A DNA stretch of 64,000 nucleotides, taken from contig JBKBIT010000006.1 in NCBI GenBank assembly GCA_046297455.1, positions 110,954 through 174,953 on the forward strand, read 5' to 3'. Source of the stretch: ZYF759 sp046297455. Lineage in GTDB: Bacteria > Pseudomonadota > Alphaproteobacteria > Rhizobiales > Rhizobiaceae. The stretch's first letter is position 1. Each line of letters opens with the position of its first letter. Positions 26,800 through 35,781 of this stretch are shown piece by piece. A program made the translations under genes and the position numbers. The notes below the pieces were generated by a model. The model ran no database searches and had not been told where the DNA came from. It saw nothing but the letters and a program-made list of their open reading frames with translations.

Positions 26800-27858
26800 C
26801 TAGTCCAGCCCGAGCATTTTTCGGATTTGCGCCTTGTCCACGGCTGCGCCTGCAAAATCGTCGAAGGCCTGGTCGGTCACCTCGATAATGTGGTGGGCGA
26901 TGAAGGGCGCGCCTTCAGCCGCCCCCTGCTCTGCCTGTTTCAGCGCGCATTCCCATTCCAGCACGGCCCAGGAGGTGTAGCCGTACTGGGCAAGCTTGGA
27001 GAAGATGCCGGAGAAATCGACCTGACCGTCGCCCAGCGACCGGAAACGGCCGGCGCGTTCCACCCAGCCCTGATAGCCGGAATAGACGCCCTGGCGCCCA
27101 GTCGGGTTGAACTCGGCATCCTTCACGTGGAAGGCCGAAATGCGCTCGTGATAGATGTCGATGAAGGCCAGATAGTCGAGCTGCTGCAAAAGGAAATGTG
27201 ACGGATCGTAGTTGATCGTGCAGCGCCTGTGGCCCTTCAGCCGGTCGAGGAACATCTCGAAGGTGGCGCCGTCGAACAGGTCCTCGCCGGGATGGATCTC
27301 GTAGCCGACATCGACGCCGACCTCGTCATAGGCGTCGAGGATCGGCTTCCAGCGTCTCGCCAGTTCGTCGAAGGCCTCCTCGATCAGGCCGGCCGGGCGC
27401 TGCGGCCAGGGATAGAGATAGGGAAACGCCAGCGAGCCGGAAAACGAGACGGAGACGTCCAGCCCGAGATGGCGCGAGGCCTTGGCCGCCAACATCATCT
27501 GCTCTACCGCCCATTGCTGGCGGGCCTTTGGATTGCCATGCACCTTTTGCGGCGCGAAACCGTCGAACTGGCTGTCATAGGCGGGGTGGACGGCGACGAG
27601 CTGGCCCTGCAGATGGGTCGAAAGCTCGGTGATCTCTACGCCAGCCTCCTGGCAGATGCCATTGATCTCGTCGCAGTAATCCTTGGAACTGGCGGCCTTC
27701 TCCAGATCGAAGAGGCGGGCGTCCCAGGTCGGGATCTGCACGCCCTTGTAGCCGTGGCCGGCTGCCCATCTGGCGATCTCCGGCAGGGAATTGAAAGGTG
27801 CCGCATCACCCGCGAACTGGGCCAGGAAAATACCCGGTCCCTTCATACTTGCCGCCAT
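26800..27858 (-). CDS. sugar phosphate isomerase/epimerase (xylose isomerase-like TIM barrel)
   Basis: A 352-residue TIM-barrel protein of the AP endonuclease family 2 / xylose isomerase-like group. Probable metal-binding positions are in GYEIHPGEDLFDG, INYDPSHFLLQ, FHVKDAEF and WAVLEWECAL. Such enzymes isomerise or epimerise sugars or inositol derivatives. The ATG at 27858 follows GGGAGGAT. It is the promoter-proximal gene of a pair with the Gfo/Idh oxidoreductase, suggesting a two-step carbohydrate conversion. A LacI-like palindrome lies just upstream. Confidence 0.85.
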   Translation of the reverse strand: MAASMKGPGIFLAQFAGDAAPFNSLPEIARWAAGHGYKGVQIPTWDARLFDLEKAASSKDYCDEINGICQEAGVEITELSTHLQGQLVAVHPAYDSQFDGFAPQKVHGNPKARQQWAVEQMMLAAKASRHLGLDVSVSFSGSLAFPYLYPWPQRPAGLIEEAFDELARRWKPILDAYDEVGVDVGYEIHPGEDLFDGATFEMFLDRLKGHRRCTINYDPSHFLLQQLDYLAFIDIYHERISAFHVKDAEFNPTGRQGVYSGYQGWVERAGRFRSLGDGQVDFSGIFSKLAQYGYTSWAVLEWECALKQAEQGAAEGAPFIAHHIIEVTDQAFDDFAGAAVDKAQIRKMLGLD

Positions 27859-27868
27859 AATATCCTCC

Positions 27869-27885
27869 CTCTAATCGATTTAGAG
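27869..27885. promoter_or_regulatory. LacI-like operator before the sugar isomerase gene
   Basis: The sequence CTCTAATCGATTTAGAG has six-base outer arms (CTCTAA / TTAGAG) and a central AATCGATT. Such CG-centred palindromes are typical LacI/GalR-family operators. It sits 11-27 bases upstream of the start codon, where a bound repressor would block transcription or translation. No LacI gene is in the window. Confidence 0.45.
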
Positions 27886-28063
27886 ACGCATAATGCAAAG
27901 CCCGTCAGGGAATGCAACCGGGTTTCGATGTGTTTTGCCTGGCTGTCGCCCTGCTTCAGGAATCCCGCTCTTCTTCAGGAAGGTCGCGCGACAGGTTGAG
28001 GTAAATGTTTCAATCCTGCCGAGAATGCGTCTAGGCTGGTCGTCAGGTTGGTGGGGAGCATTC

Positions 28064-28471
28064 ATGGCGCGCAGGGCATCTTCATTCGGTTTCATGGGCA
28101 TGTTCGGCCGCTCGCACGATCTGCGGCAGCTCGACAAAGCGCTGCGGACTGCCGACCTGCATCCCATGCTGGTGCCGGACGGCGTGAAGCTGGCCGCCGT
28201 CAATCTGATGAAGGATGTCGAGGGCGGTGAACCGCCCGATCATGCCTATCCCTATGTCGCCGACCTGATGGCCTTCTGTGCGCTCGGCGCCAACGGCTTT
28301 GCCGGCGCCAACGGCATCGACAGGCTGGAGGCGGTCGAACAGAGGCTCAGCTCGGCACTGGATGCAGGGTCTGGTCTCGATGCGGAGCTGGTCCTGTTGA
28401 TGCTGCATGCCAGCCTGCTGCATCCCGGCCTGATCGACGAATACGGCATTGCGGCCGAAGCCGACGACTAG
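28064..28471 (+). CDS. hypothetical protein, 135 residues
   Basis: A soluble-looking, mostly helical protein with no signal peptide and no motif I recognise. The start at 28064 follows GGGGAG five bases upstream. The central segment DHAYPYVADLMAFCALGANGF and a leucine-rich C-terminus (LDAELVLLMLHASLLHPGL) are the most distinctive parts. It lies between the divergent sugar operon and a secreted protein gene on the same strand, with no clue to function. Confidence 0.6.
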   Translation: MARRASSFGFMGMFGRSHDLRQLDKALRTADLHPMLVPDGVKLAAVNLMKDVEGGEPPDHAYPYVADLMAFCALGANGFAGANGIDRLEAVEQRLSSALDAGSGLDAELVLLMLHASLLHPGLIDEYGIAAEADD

Positions 28472-28521
28472 ATCTGGCTCCGGTCGATGAGATTGTGTCA
28501 AACCTTGCGGAAGACCAGACG

Positions 28522-30021
28522 ATGACCACGCAGCAGATACATGCCGCGGGGCCCTTTGCCCTGCTCCTTTCCCTGATCGCCCTGCTTGTCTTTGCAGGCT
28601 GGCCGACACATTCGGCAGCGCAGGGGCTTCGAATGCAGTCCAATGCGACAATGGGATGCTTGTTCAGCTTCTCTGGTGAGATCCGGTCGGGCGATGCTGC
28701 CCAGTTCGCAACGGCAGTCAGCCAGCAGCGGGCCGATCTGGACCGCCTCATGGCGCCGATCGGAGACCGGCAGACCCGGATCTGCCTCGACAGCGTTGGC
28801 GGTAATTTCGGCGAGGCGGTGCAGATCGCGCGGCTGATCCGCGGGGTATTCGGCACGGCCGTGCCATCGGGGGCAACCTGCGAATCGTCGTGCGCGGTGA
28901 TCTTCATGGCCGGCAGCCGCAACCCCGAGGCCGATCCGCGCGGCATCGTCACCGATCGCGTGCTGCATCCCAATGGGCGGCTTGGCTTCCACCGCCTGCG
29001 GCTGGACGTGCCCGATGGGGTCTATACCGAAACGATCGTACGCTCGGCCTTCGAAACAGCGCTGAACGGCCTCGCCGGGCTCGTGGCATTGTCGGGCGAG
29101 ATCGATTTCCCCGAAAGCCTCATCGCGGTCATGCTGGCCACACCCAGCGACGAGATGCGCTATATCGAAACGGTCGGCGAGGCCGCCCGCTGGCGCATCG
29201 CGGTGGCCCCCACGCCGCGTCCGGACCGGCTGGCGCCGCTTGCCGTCGTGCAGGCGTGCCACAATCATTTCGACTATCTGGCCGACATGCGCGGCACGGC
29301 GATCTATTCGCCCTATCTGACGTGGTCGACGTCGCTGTTCTTCAAGCCGGTCGTGCAGACGCAACCGCGCCTGCAGGCCACGCTCGATGGTTTCGGACAG
29401 GAGGCAGCGTCCGAATGCACCATCGATGAGGATCGTTCTGAATTCCCGACCGGGCCTTGGGGATGGGTGAGCATTGGCGAAAGCCTCGGTGCTGCGACCT
29501 CGTCAAGCGAGCTCTATGCCTTTCAGTTCTACAGCCGCGACACGCCCCTGAGCACGCTTGCCGGATCAAATGCGGTAAGGGTCGAAGCACTGTCGCAACG
29601 GAACAAGGGCTGGTCGGTCGATCATAGCGGGCGCTGCTACGTCTTTTCGAACGGCAGAAAGCTTGAGGACGAACCCTGCACCGCCCAGAGCACCGCAACG
29701 ATCAGCGACGATCTGGACAACGCGCGCGAGGTGCATCGCTTCACATGGCCCAGCGGCTCGGCAACCGTGGTCGAAATGCACGATGCGCGCCAATGGCGGC
29801 TGAACGGCACGGATACCGACTACCGACACATCTCTCAGCTGCCCGACGCGGTTGCACGCGAGTTGCACCAGACGGGAGATCGGATGGGCGGCCAGGGCTA
29901 CCTCGTCAATTGTTTCCCGAACCCGGCAACCGGCAACGAATTCTGCTACCTCGGCCACGCACCAATGGGGTCGCCCTTCAGGTTCGATGCCTGGAGATCG
30001 TCCCTGCAGCTTCTGGAATAG
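28522..30021 (+). CDS. secreted protein with a ClpP/crotonase-like periplasmic domain
   Basis: A 499-residue exported protein with a signal peptide (hydrophobic stretch PFALLLSLIALLVFAGW, cleavage near AAQG). Residues about 40-200 resemble the predicted periplasmic ClpP-like group (COG3904 type): CLDSVGGNFGEAVQIARLIRG, then ATCESSCAVIFMAGSRN, then GRLGFHRLRL. In that group the fold is of the ClpP/crotonase type and a Ser/Cys-rich SSCA motif lies at the expected active-site loop; catalysis is not proven. The C-terminal 250 residues have several Cys and no family I recognise. ATG 28522 was chosen over an in-frame GTG at 28495. Confidence 0.7.
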   Translation: MTTQQIHAAGPFALLLSLIALLVFAGWPTHSAAQGLRMQSNATMGCLFSFSGEIRSGDAAQFATAVSQQRADLDRLMAPIGDRQTRICLDSVGGNFGEAVQIARLIRGVFGTAVPSGATCESSCAVIFMAGSRNPEADPRGIVTDRVLHPNGRLGFHRLRLDVPDGVYTETIVRSAFETALNGLAGLVALSGEIDFPESLIAVMLATPSDEMRYIETVGEAARWRIAVAPTPRPDRLAPLAVVQACHNHFDYLADMRGTAIYSPYLTWSTSLFFKPVVQTQPRLQATLDGFGQEAASECTIDEDRSEFPTGPWGWVSIGESLGAATSSSELYAFQFYSRDTPLSTLAGSNAVRVEALSQRNKGWSVDHSGRCYVFSNGRKLEDEPCTAQSTATISDDLDNAREVHRFTWPSGSATVVEMHDARQWRLNGTDTDYRHISQLPDAVARELHQTGDRMGGQGYLVNCFPNPATGNEFCYLGHAPMGSPFRFDAWRSSLQLLE

Positions 30022-30110
30022 CCATGATCGGCTTCCACGGGCGACGCAACCGACTGGCGTCCCGGCGGGCGCCAAAGGCGGATCGGTCAACATTATCAGG
30101 CTTGTGAAGC

Positions 30111-30187
30111 TGGTCGGAGTGGCAGGATTCGAACCTGCGACCCCATCGTCCCGAACGATGTGCGCTACCAGGCTGCGCTACACTCCG
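30111..30187 (-). tRNA. tRNA-Pro (CGG anticodon)
   Basis: A 77-base cloverleaf on the minus strand. The acceptor stem is CGGAGTG / CACTCCG, and the anticodon loop TTCGGGA gives CGG, which reads codon CCG. CCA is encoded (complement TGG at 30111-30113). The T-arm GGTTCGAAT is normal. Confidence 0.95.
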
Positions 30188-30254
30188 TAACCAGAGGCGG
30201 GCTTATAGACTCGCGTTCCGGATTCCGCAAGCCGTTGACCACACCCAGAAGGAC

Positions 30255-31097
30255 CTATTTCACGAGCTTCCCGCAGGCTGCCAGAGCAGCCTCCAGGCCC
30301 TCGCAATCGCCGCCCGTGGCCACGAACCAGGGATTGGCGAAATCGATACCGGAAGGCCCGTTCCTCTTGCCGTAGGTGAGCGGCTTGTCATCCAGCGTCA
30401 CGGTCCGGCCACCTGCCGCGCGCAGCACCGCATCGCCTGCCGCCGTGTCCCATTCCATCGTCGGGCCGAAGCGCGGATATAGATCGGCCTCGCCGCGCGC
30501 CAGAAGCCCGAATTTGAGCGAGGAGCCGATCGCGCAGCAGTCGACATTCTTCAGGCTGTCGATGAAGGCATCGGTCTGCGGCGTGCGGTGCGAGCGGCTG
30601 GCAAGCACCATGGGACGCGCGGGCGCCTTGCGCACCGAAACGTTTCTCCTCGTCACAACCGAGAAATCCTCCGCGATTTCGGCGAACTCCGCCCTGCCCG
30701 GCCGGCCGGTATAGAGTTCGCCGCGCGCAGGCGCGTAGACGACACCCACCGCCGGCTCGAAATTGCGCACCAGCGCGATGTTGACCGTGAAATCCGGTTT
30801 TCCGTCGAGGAATTCGCGGGTCCCGTCGAGCGGGTCGACCAGAACGAAGGTCCCCGCACCGGCCTCGCAGCGCACGCCGGCAGCCACCTCCTCCTCCGCC
30901 ACGCAGTTCGTTCCCGGCAGTGCCCTGCGCAAACCATCGAGGATGATCTTTTCGGCGGCCCGGTCGGCCTCGGTCACCGGCGTCAGGTCGCGCTTGATCT
31001 CAGCCTCGAAACCGCGCGCGCACACATCCATGATGGCGCGTCCGGCCGCAAGCGACAGCCGCTCGAAGAGTTCGAGCAGGCGCTCGTCATCCAGCAT
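30255..31097 (-). CDS. cysQ: 3'(2'),5'-bisphosphate nucleotidase CysQ
   Basis: A 280-residue Mg2+-dependent phosphatase of the inositol monophosphatase superfamily. The metal motif DPLDGTREF and the second motif GPTMEWDTAAGDAVLRAAGG are both present. CysQ removes the 3' phosphate of PAP (and PAPS), the by-product of PAPS use. It follows cysNC by 14 bases at the end of the sulfate activation operon, which supports this role over inositol monophosphatase. Confidence 0.92.
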   Translation of the reverse strand: MLDDERLLELFERLSLAAGRAIMDVCARGFEAEIKRDLTPVTEADRAAEKIILDGLRRALPGTNCVAEEEVAAGVRCEAGAGTFVLVDPLDGTREFLDGKPDFTVNIALVRNFEPAVGVVYAPARGELYTGRPGRAEFAEIAEDFSVVTRRNVSVRKAPARPMVLASRSHRTPQTDAFIDSLKNVDCCAIGSSLKFGLLARGEADLYPRFGPTMEWDTAAGDAVLRAAGGRTVTLDDKPLTYGKRNGPSGIDFANPWFVATGGDCEGLEAALAACGKLVK

Positions 31098-31111
31098 GGC
31101 CAGTCCCTGCT

Positions 31112-33013
31112 TCAGCGCTGCCCGGCCAGCCAGGCCGCGACGATCTCGGCCAGTTCTTCGGGCGTCCTGCCCACGGTTTCAAGGCGGATTTCGGCATTCT
31201 CCGGTTCCTCATAGGGCGAGTCCACGCCCGTGAATTTCCTGATCTCGCCTTTCAGCGCCTTCGCGTAAAGCCCTTTCGGATCGCGCCTTGCGCATTCCTC
31301 GAAGGATGTGTCGATAAATACCTCGACGAACTCGCCCTCGCCCATCATCTCGCGCGCCATCTGCCGCTCGGCACGGAAGGGCGAGATGAAGGAAACGAGC
31401 ACGATCAGTCCGGCATCGGCCATCAGGCGGGCCACTTCCGCGACCCGACGAATGTTCTCGACCCGGTCAGCTTCCGAAAAGCCTAGATCGCGGTTCAGCC
31501 CGTGGCGGACATTGTCGCCGTCGAGCAGATAGGTGTGGCGGCCTTCCGCGTGCAGCTTCTTTTCGAGCAGGTTCGCGATGGTCGACTTGCCCGATCCCGA
31601 CAATCCGGTGAACCAAAGCACTTTGGGCTCCTGGTTCTTCATCGCGGCGCGCGCGGCGCGGTCAATGTCGAGTTCCTGCCAGTGGATGTTGGAGGCCCGC
31701 CGCAGCGGGTGCAGGATCGTGCCGGCGCCAACCGTACGGTTGGTCAGCCGGTCGACCAGCACGAAGGCGCCGGTGGAACGGTTTTCAGCATAGGCGTCGA
31801 AGACGATCGGCGCCTGGGTGGAAAGGTGGCAGAGCCCGATTTCGTTGATCTCCAGCGTCCTTGCTGCGGACTTGCCGAAATCGTTGACGTCGACCCGGTG
31901 CCTGATGTCGGTGACGGTCGCGGCCACCTGCTCGGTCTCCGTGCGCAGCAGGTAGGAGCGGCCGGGCACAAGAGCCGTCTCGTCGAACCACACCACATTG
32001 GCGGCAAACTGGTCGGCCACGTTGGGCCGCTCTACGGCCGGCACCAGCATGTCGCCGCGCGAGGCATCGGTCTCGTCGGCAAGCAGGATGGTAACGGACT
32101 GCCCGGCACGCGCGACCTTCAGATCGGCGCCGGCGGTCACGATGCGCCGAACCCTTGTGCGTCGGCCCGAGCGCGCCACCACGATCTCGTCGCCCTCGGC
32201 GATCGACCCCGAGGCCACCGTGCCCGCGAAGCCGCGGAAGTCGGCATTGGGCCGGTTCACATATTGCACGGGGAAGCGGAACGGCTTCTGCGTCAGGTCG
32301 TCGTCGACCTCCACCGTCTCCAGATGCTCGAGCAGCGTCGGCCCGTCATACCAGTCAAGATTTTCCGATGGCGTGGTGACATTGTCGCCGTGCTTTGCCG
32401 AGATCGGGATCGGCGTCAGGGTGGAAAACCCCATCTCGCCGGCAAAGGCGCGATACTCCTCGACGAGGCGCTCGAATGTCGTCCGATCGTAGTCGACCAG
32501 ATCGATCTTGTTGATCGCCAGCACGATGTGGCGGATGCCCAGCAGCGAGGCGACGAAACTGTGCCTTCGCGTCTGGGTGAGTACGCCCTGGCGCGCATCG
32601 ACCAGCACGATAGCGAGATCGGCCGTCGAGGCCCCCGTCGCCATGTTGCGGGTATATTGCTCGTGGCCGGGCGTATCGGCGACGATGAACTTGCGCGTGT
32701 CCGTGGCAAAGAAGCGATAGGCCACGTCGATGGTGATGCCCTGCTCGCGCTCCGCCTCCAGCCCGTCGACCAGAAGCGCGAGGTCCAGCCCGGCGCCGTT
32801 GGTGCCCCATTTGCGCGAGTCGCTTTCGAGCGCTGCAAGCTGGTCCTCGAAGATCAGCTTCGTGTCGTAGAGAAGCCTCCCGATCAGCGTCGACTTGCCG
32901 TCATCGACCGAGCCGCAGGCAAGGAACCTCAACAGCGACTTGCTTTCCTGCCGGGCCAGGAACGCCCGCAGGTCGGAGACCGCATGCGGCGGTTTCAGGA
33001 GCGCCACATTCAT
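31112..33013 (-). CDS. cysNC: bifunctional sulfate adenylyltransferase subunit 1 / adenylylsulfate kinase
   Basis: A 633-residue fusion. Residues 1 to about 450 are the CysN GTPase (GSVDDGKST P-loop at residues 34-42, DTPGHEQY switch, NKIDLVD). Residues about 465-633 are APS kinase (GLSGSGKS P-loop at 470-477, FISPFRAER with the conserved serine). With CysD it makes APS, and the kinase domain turns it into PAPS. The layout equals rhizobial NodQ/CysNC. Its start abuts the cysD stop with a one-base overlap (TGATG). Confidence 0.95.
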   Translation of the reverse strand: MNVALLKPPHAVSDLRAFLARQESKSLLRFLACGSVDDGKSTLIGRLLYDTKLIFEDQLAALESDSRKWGTNGAGLDLALLVDGLEAEREQGITIDVAYRFFATDTRKFIVADTPGHEQYTRNMATGASTADLAIVLVDARQGVLTQTRRHSFVASLLGIRHIVLAINKIDLVDYDRTTFERLVEEYRAFAGEMGFSTLTPIPISAKHGDNVTTPSENLDWYDGPTLLEHLETVEVDDDLTQKPFRFPVQYVNRPNADFRGFAGTVASGSIAEGDEIVVARSGRRTRVRRIVTAGADLKVARAGQSVTILLADETDASRGDMLVPAVERPNVADQFAANVVWFDETALVPGRSYLLRTETEQVAATVTDIRHRVDVNDFGKSAARTLEINEIGLCHLSTQAPIVFDAYAENRSTGAFVLVDRLTNRTVGAGTILHPLRRASNIHWQELDIDRAARAAMKNQEPKVLWFTGLSGSGKSTIANLLEKKLHAEGRHTYLLDGDNVRHGLNRDLGFSEADRVENIRRVAEVARLMADAGLIVLVSFISPFRAERQMAREMMGEGEFVEVFIDTSFEECARRDPKGLYAKALKGEIRKFTGVDSPYEEPENAEIRLETVGRTPEELAEIVAAWLAGQR

Positions 33014-33912
33014 CAGAAATATCCCTCGCGCTTCTTCTTTTCCATCGAGCCGGCCTCGTCGCGGTCGATCGCCCGGCCCTGGCGTTCCGAGGTGCGGGCA
33101 ATCAGCATCTCCTGCACGATCGCCTCCAGCGTGTCGGCCTCGGAGTCGATGGCGCCGGTCAGCGGGTAGCAGCCGAGCGTGCGGAAGCGCACCAGCCGGT
33201 TCTGCAGCACCTCACCGGGCTGCAATTGCAGCCGTTCGTCGTCGCGCATGATCAGCATGCCGTCGCGCTCGACCACCGGCCGGCGCTTGGCGAAATAGAG
33301 GGGCACGATCTCGATCCCCTCGCGCAATATGTACTGCCAGATGTCGAGTTCGGTCCAATTCGACAGCGGGAAGACGCGGATCGATTCGCCTTGCGCAACG
33401 CGCGTGTTGTAGATCTTCCACATCTCCGGGCGCTGGTGCTTGGGGTCCCAGCCGTGGCTTGAATTGCGAAACGAGAAGATGCGCTCCTTCGCGCGGCTCT
33501 TTTCCTCGTCGCGGCGTGCGCCGCCGAAGGCCGCGTCGAAGCCATGCAGGTCGAGCGCCTGGCGCAGCGCCACCGTCTTCATCACATGGGTGTGGGTGTT
33601 CGATCCGTGGCTGAAGGGGCCGATGCCCTCACGTACCCCCTCCTCGTTGATATGGACGAGTAGTTCGAAGCCCAGCTTCCCGGCCATCTCGTCGCGAAAC
33701 GCCGTCATCTCCTTGAATTTCCACGTCGTGTCGACATGCAGGAAGGGAAAGGGCGGCGGGGCCGGATAGAAGGCCTTCATCGCCAGATGCAGGAGGACGG
33801 AGGAATCCTTGCCGATCGAATAGAGCATGACCGGCTTCTGGAAGGTCGCTGCGACCTCACGGAAGATGTGGATGGCTTCGGCTTCGAGCCGGTCGAGATG
33901 GGAAAGCTGCAT
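33013..33912 (-). CDS. cysD: sulfate adenylyltransferase subunit 2 CysD
   Basis: A 299-residue ATP pyrophosphatase-fold protein that adenylates sulfate, driven by GTP hydrolysis on CysN. The PP-loop is VMLYSIGKDSSVLLHLA, and the C-terminal RFRTLGCYPLTGAIDSEADTL and GYF end are standard for the family. The start at 33912 (MQLSHLDRLEAEAIHI) is the family's usual N-terminus; a longer upstream frame is not. It is the first gene of cysD-cysNC-cysQ. Confidence 0.95.
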   Translation of the reverse strand: MQLSHLDRLEAEAIHIFREVAATFQKPVMLYSIGKDSSVLLHLAMKAFYPAPPPFPFLHVDTTWKFKEMTAFRDEMAGKLGFELLVHINEEGVREGIGPFSHGSNTHTHVMKTVALRQALDLHGFDAAFGGARRDEEKSRAKERIFSFRNSSHGWDPKHQRPEMWKIYNTRVAQGESIRVFPLSNWTELDIWQYILREGIEIVPLYFAKRRPVVERDGMLIMRDDERLQLQPGEVLQNRLVRFRTLGCYPLTGAIDSEADTLEAIVQEMLIARTSERQGRAIDRDEAGSMEKKKREGYF

Positions 33913-34329
33913 AACCGGTTCCGGACACTGGCGAAGGGGCAACCACGCGCTGGTCGCCACCTGACCTTAGAATCCCTTGCGCCGCGCCCTTCCTCAAGCG
34001 CGCCGGTTGCGCATTTGTCGTTCAATGGAAACGGCGTTTCGGCTCCGGCCCGCAAGCGCGCAAACTGGTTCCGCAACAGCAAAACCCGGCAAGGCAACCT
34101 TTTGATTGCCATCAAGGCGGGCTGGGCCAAAGCCAAGCCAAATACCGTCAGGAACCGCCAACTGAACCCGATGCCGGCAGGGAACTCGACTGGCCACGGC
34201 AGCGCGCCTATCATCTGCCGCGCTCGAATGCCCATTAGGTGCCACTTCATGCTGGCCCGGAAAGGATTGTGTCGTGACGCGAACAGAGGCGAATGCCGGA
34301 GACAGCTGGCGCGACGGTTCGGGGGCAGG
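33913..34329. other. 417-bp divergent intergenic region between cysD and the phosphoribosyltransferase operon
   Basis: No gene is seen here. The frame of the downstream phosphoribosyltransferase stays open through most of it, but no family-like extension or good upstream start is visible. It holds the consensus FixK/FNR box at 34102-34115 and would contain both divergent promoters. Confidence 0.6.
34102..34115 (+). promoter_or_regulatory. FixK/FNR-type anaerobox
   Basis: TTGAT-TGCC-ATCAA is an exact match to the FNR/FixK consensus TTGATNNNNATCAA. Centred at -41.5, it would put a start near 34150, with a weak -10-like CCAAAT at about 34138-34143. This is upstream of a four-gene unit of cytochrome, thioredoxin and P1B-5 ATPase, a set expected under low oxygen. 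It lies nearly 200 bases from cysD. Confidence 0.8.
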
Positions 34330-35004
34330 ATGATCTTCCGTGACCGGGCCGAAGCGGGGCAACTCCTGGCCGCCGAGATTGCAGGGCTCGGGCTGTCGGA
34401 CCCCGTCGTGCTGGCCTTGCCGCGCGGCGGCGTTCCCGTTGGCGCGGCCGTCGCCGAAGCCCTGTCCGCACCGCTCGACGTGCTGATCGTCAGAAAGGTC
34501 GGTGCCCCGGGCAATCCCGAACTGGCGGTGGCTGCGATCGTCGACGGCAACCCGCCTGATGTCGTGCTCAACCGTTCGATCGTGGAAGCATACGGGCTGG
34601 ACGAGGACGAGGTCGCGCAACTTGTCTCGCGCGAGCGCCCCGAACTCGACAGACGCCGCGAGGCCTATCGCGGCACAAGGCATGCGCTTTCGGTGCGCGG
34701 CAAGACCGCCATCGTCGTCGATGACGGCGCTGCCACAGGCACCACCATGAAGGTCGCGCTGCGTGCGGTGCGTCACCGCGGTCCGCGAGAGATCGTCGTC
34801 GGCCTGCCCGTCGCGCCTCCCGATACGGTGGACAAACTCCGTCCGGAAGCAGATCGCGTCGTCTGTCTCAGCCGCCCCGCCGGGTTCCGGGCGCTCTGCC
34901 TGCATTATCGCCGTTTTCCCCAGCTTGCGGACGAAGAGGTGCAGGAGACACTGCACGCTATTGCCCGCGAACGCGCGAAGCGGCTTCGAAGAGGAAAGAC
35001 CTGA
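34330..35004 (+). CDS. phosphoribosyltransferase-domain protein
   Basis: A 224-residue protein with the PRPP-binding loop AIVVDDGAATGTT (residues about 127-139) and the N-terminal LALPRGGVPVGAAVAEAL segment typical of uncharacterised phosphoribosyltransferases found near stress and low-oxygen genes. The nucleobase or other acceptor is unknown. The start at 34330 follows GGGGGCAGG. It is the first gene after the FixK/FNR box, and the cytochrome c gene starts within two bases of its stop. Confidence 0.82.
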   Translation: MIFRDRAEAGQLLAAEIAGLGLSDPVVLALPRGGVPVGAAVAEALSAPLDVLIVRKVGAPGNPELAVAAIVDGNPPDVVLNRSIVEAYGLDEDEVAQLVSRERPELDRRREAYRGTRHALSVRGKTAIVVDDGAATGTTMKVALRAVRHRGPREIVVGLPVAPPDTVDKLRPEADRVVCLSRPAGFRALCLHYRRFPQLADEEVQETLHAIARERAKRLRRGKT

Positions 35005-35005
35005 C

Positions 35006-35329
35006 ATGCGCCTGCCCATCGTCATGACGGCGACCTTTAGCCTGCTGCTTGCCGCCCAGGCAGAAGCCGCCGACCGCGAAAGCGAATTCCGCGGCCGCAG
35101 GCTGGCCGAGGCCAATTGCTATGACTGCCATGCCATCGCGCTGCATGACGAGAGCCTCGACCCGCGCGCGCCGCCTTTCCGCGAACTTGCCACCCGCGAC
35201 GATGTCGAGGCATTGCGCGCCGACATGGCGGGAGACCTGTTCCTGCGCCATCCGGAAATGCCGGATTTCGAGCCGACGCCCGACCAGATCGATGATCTGG
35301 TCGACTTCATCGAGAGCCTTCTGCCATGA
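35006..35329 (+). CDS. small class I cytochrome c
   Basis: A 107-residue exported monoheme cytochrome. A signal peptide (MRLPIVMTATFSLLLAAQAEA) is followed by the heme motif CYDCH (Cys38, Cys41, His42), with candidate axial Met residues in RHPEMPDF near the C-terminus. It acts in the periplasm. GAGGAAAG precedes the start, one base after the phosphoribosyltransferase stop, and it overlaps trxC by four bases. Confidence 0.88.
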   Translation: MRLPIVMTATFSLLLAAQAEAADRESEFRGRRLAEANCYDCHAIALHDESLDPRAPPFRELATRDDVEALRADMAGDLFLRHPEMPDFEPTPDQIDDLVDFIESLLP

Positions 35330-35781
35330 GCGAAAACCGGATGATCGTGTGCCCCGAATGCGGCGGCGTGAACCGGGTTCCGGCTGTACGTGACGCCATG
35401 GCCGCCAAATGCGGTTCCTGCGCGAAGCCGCTTTTCGACGGCCATCCGCGCGACGTTGATGCAAGGCTGTTCGACCGCCACGTCTCGCGCGCCTCGATCC
35501 CGGTGCTGGTCGATGTCTGGGCGCCGTGGTGCGGGCCGTGCCGCGTGATGACGCCCGCCTTCGAGGCGGCGGCCAGTCAGTTGGAACCGGGCATTCGCCT
35601 GATCAAGCTCAATTCCGATGCCGAGCAGGCGCTCGCCGGCCGGCTGGGCATCAGGGGCATCCCCACACTTCTGCTCTATGCCGGCGGCCGTGAGATCGCG
35701 CGACAGTCGGGCGCCATGACCACCGGCCAGATCGCCGCCTGGGTGGAGGGCCGGCTAGACAGCACCGGTAACGCGGCTTGA
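35326..35781 (+). CDS. trxC: thioredoxin TrxC (thioredoxin 2)
   Basis: A 151-residue cytosolic thioredoxin with an N-terminal zinc finger (Cys9/Cys12 in CPEC, Cys29/Cys32 in CGSC) and the active site WAPWCGPC (Cys69, Cys72). This zinc-finger layout distinguishes TrxC from TrxA. It reduces disulfides under oxidative stress. It overlaps the cytochrome gene by four bases (ATGA) and the P-type ATPase gene by four bases, so all are translationally coupled. Confidence 0.95.
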   Translation: MSENRMIVCPECGGVNRVPAVRDAMAAKCGSCAKPLFDGHPRDVDARLFDRHVSRASIPVLVDVWAPWCGPCRVMTPAFEAAASQLEPGIRLIKLNSDAEQALAGRLGIRGIPTLLLYAGGREIARQSGAMTTGQIAAWVEGRLDSTGNAA

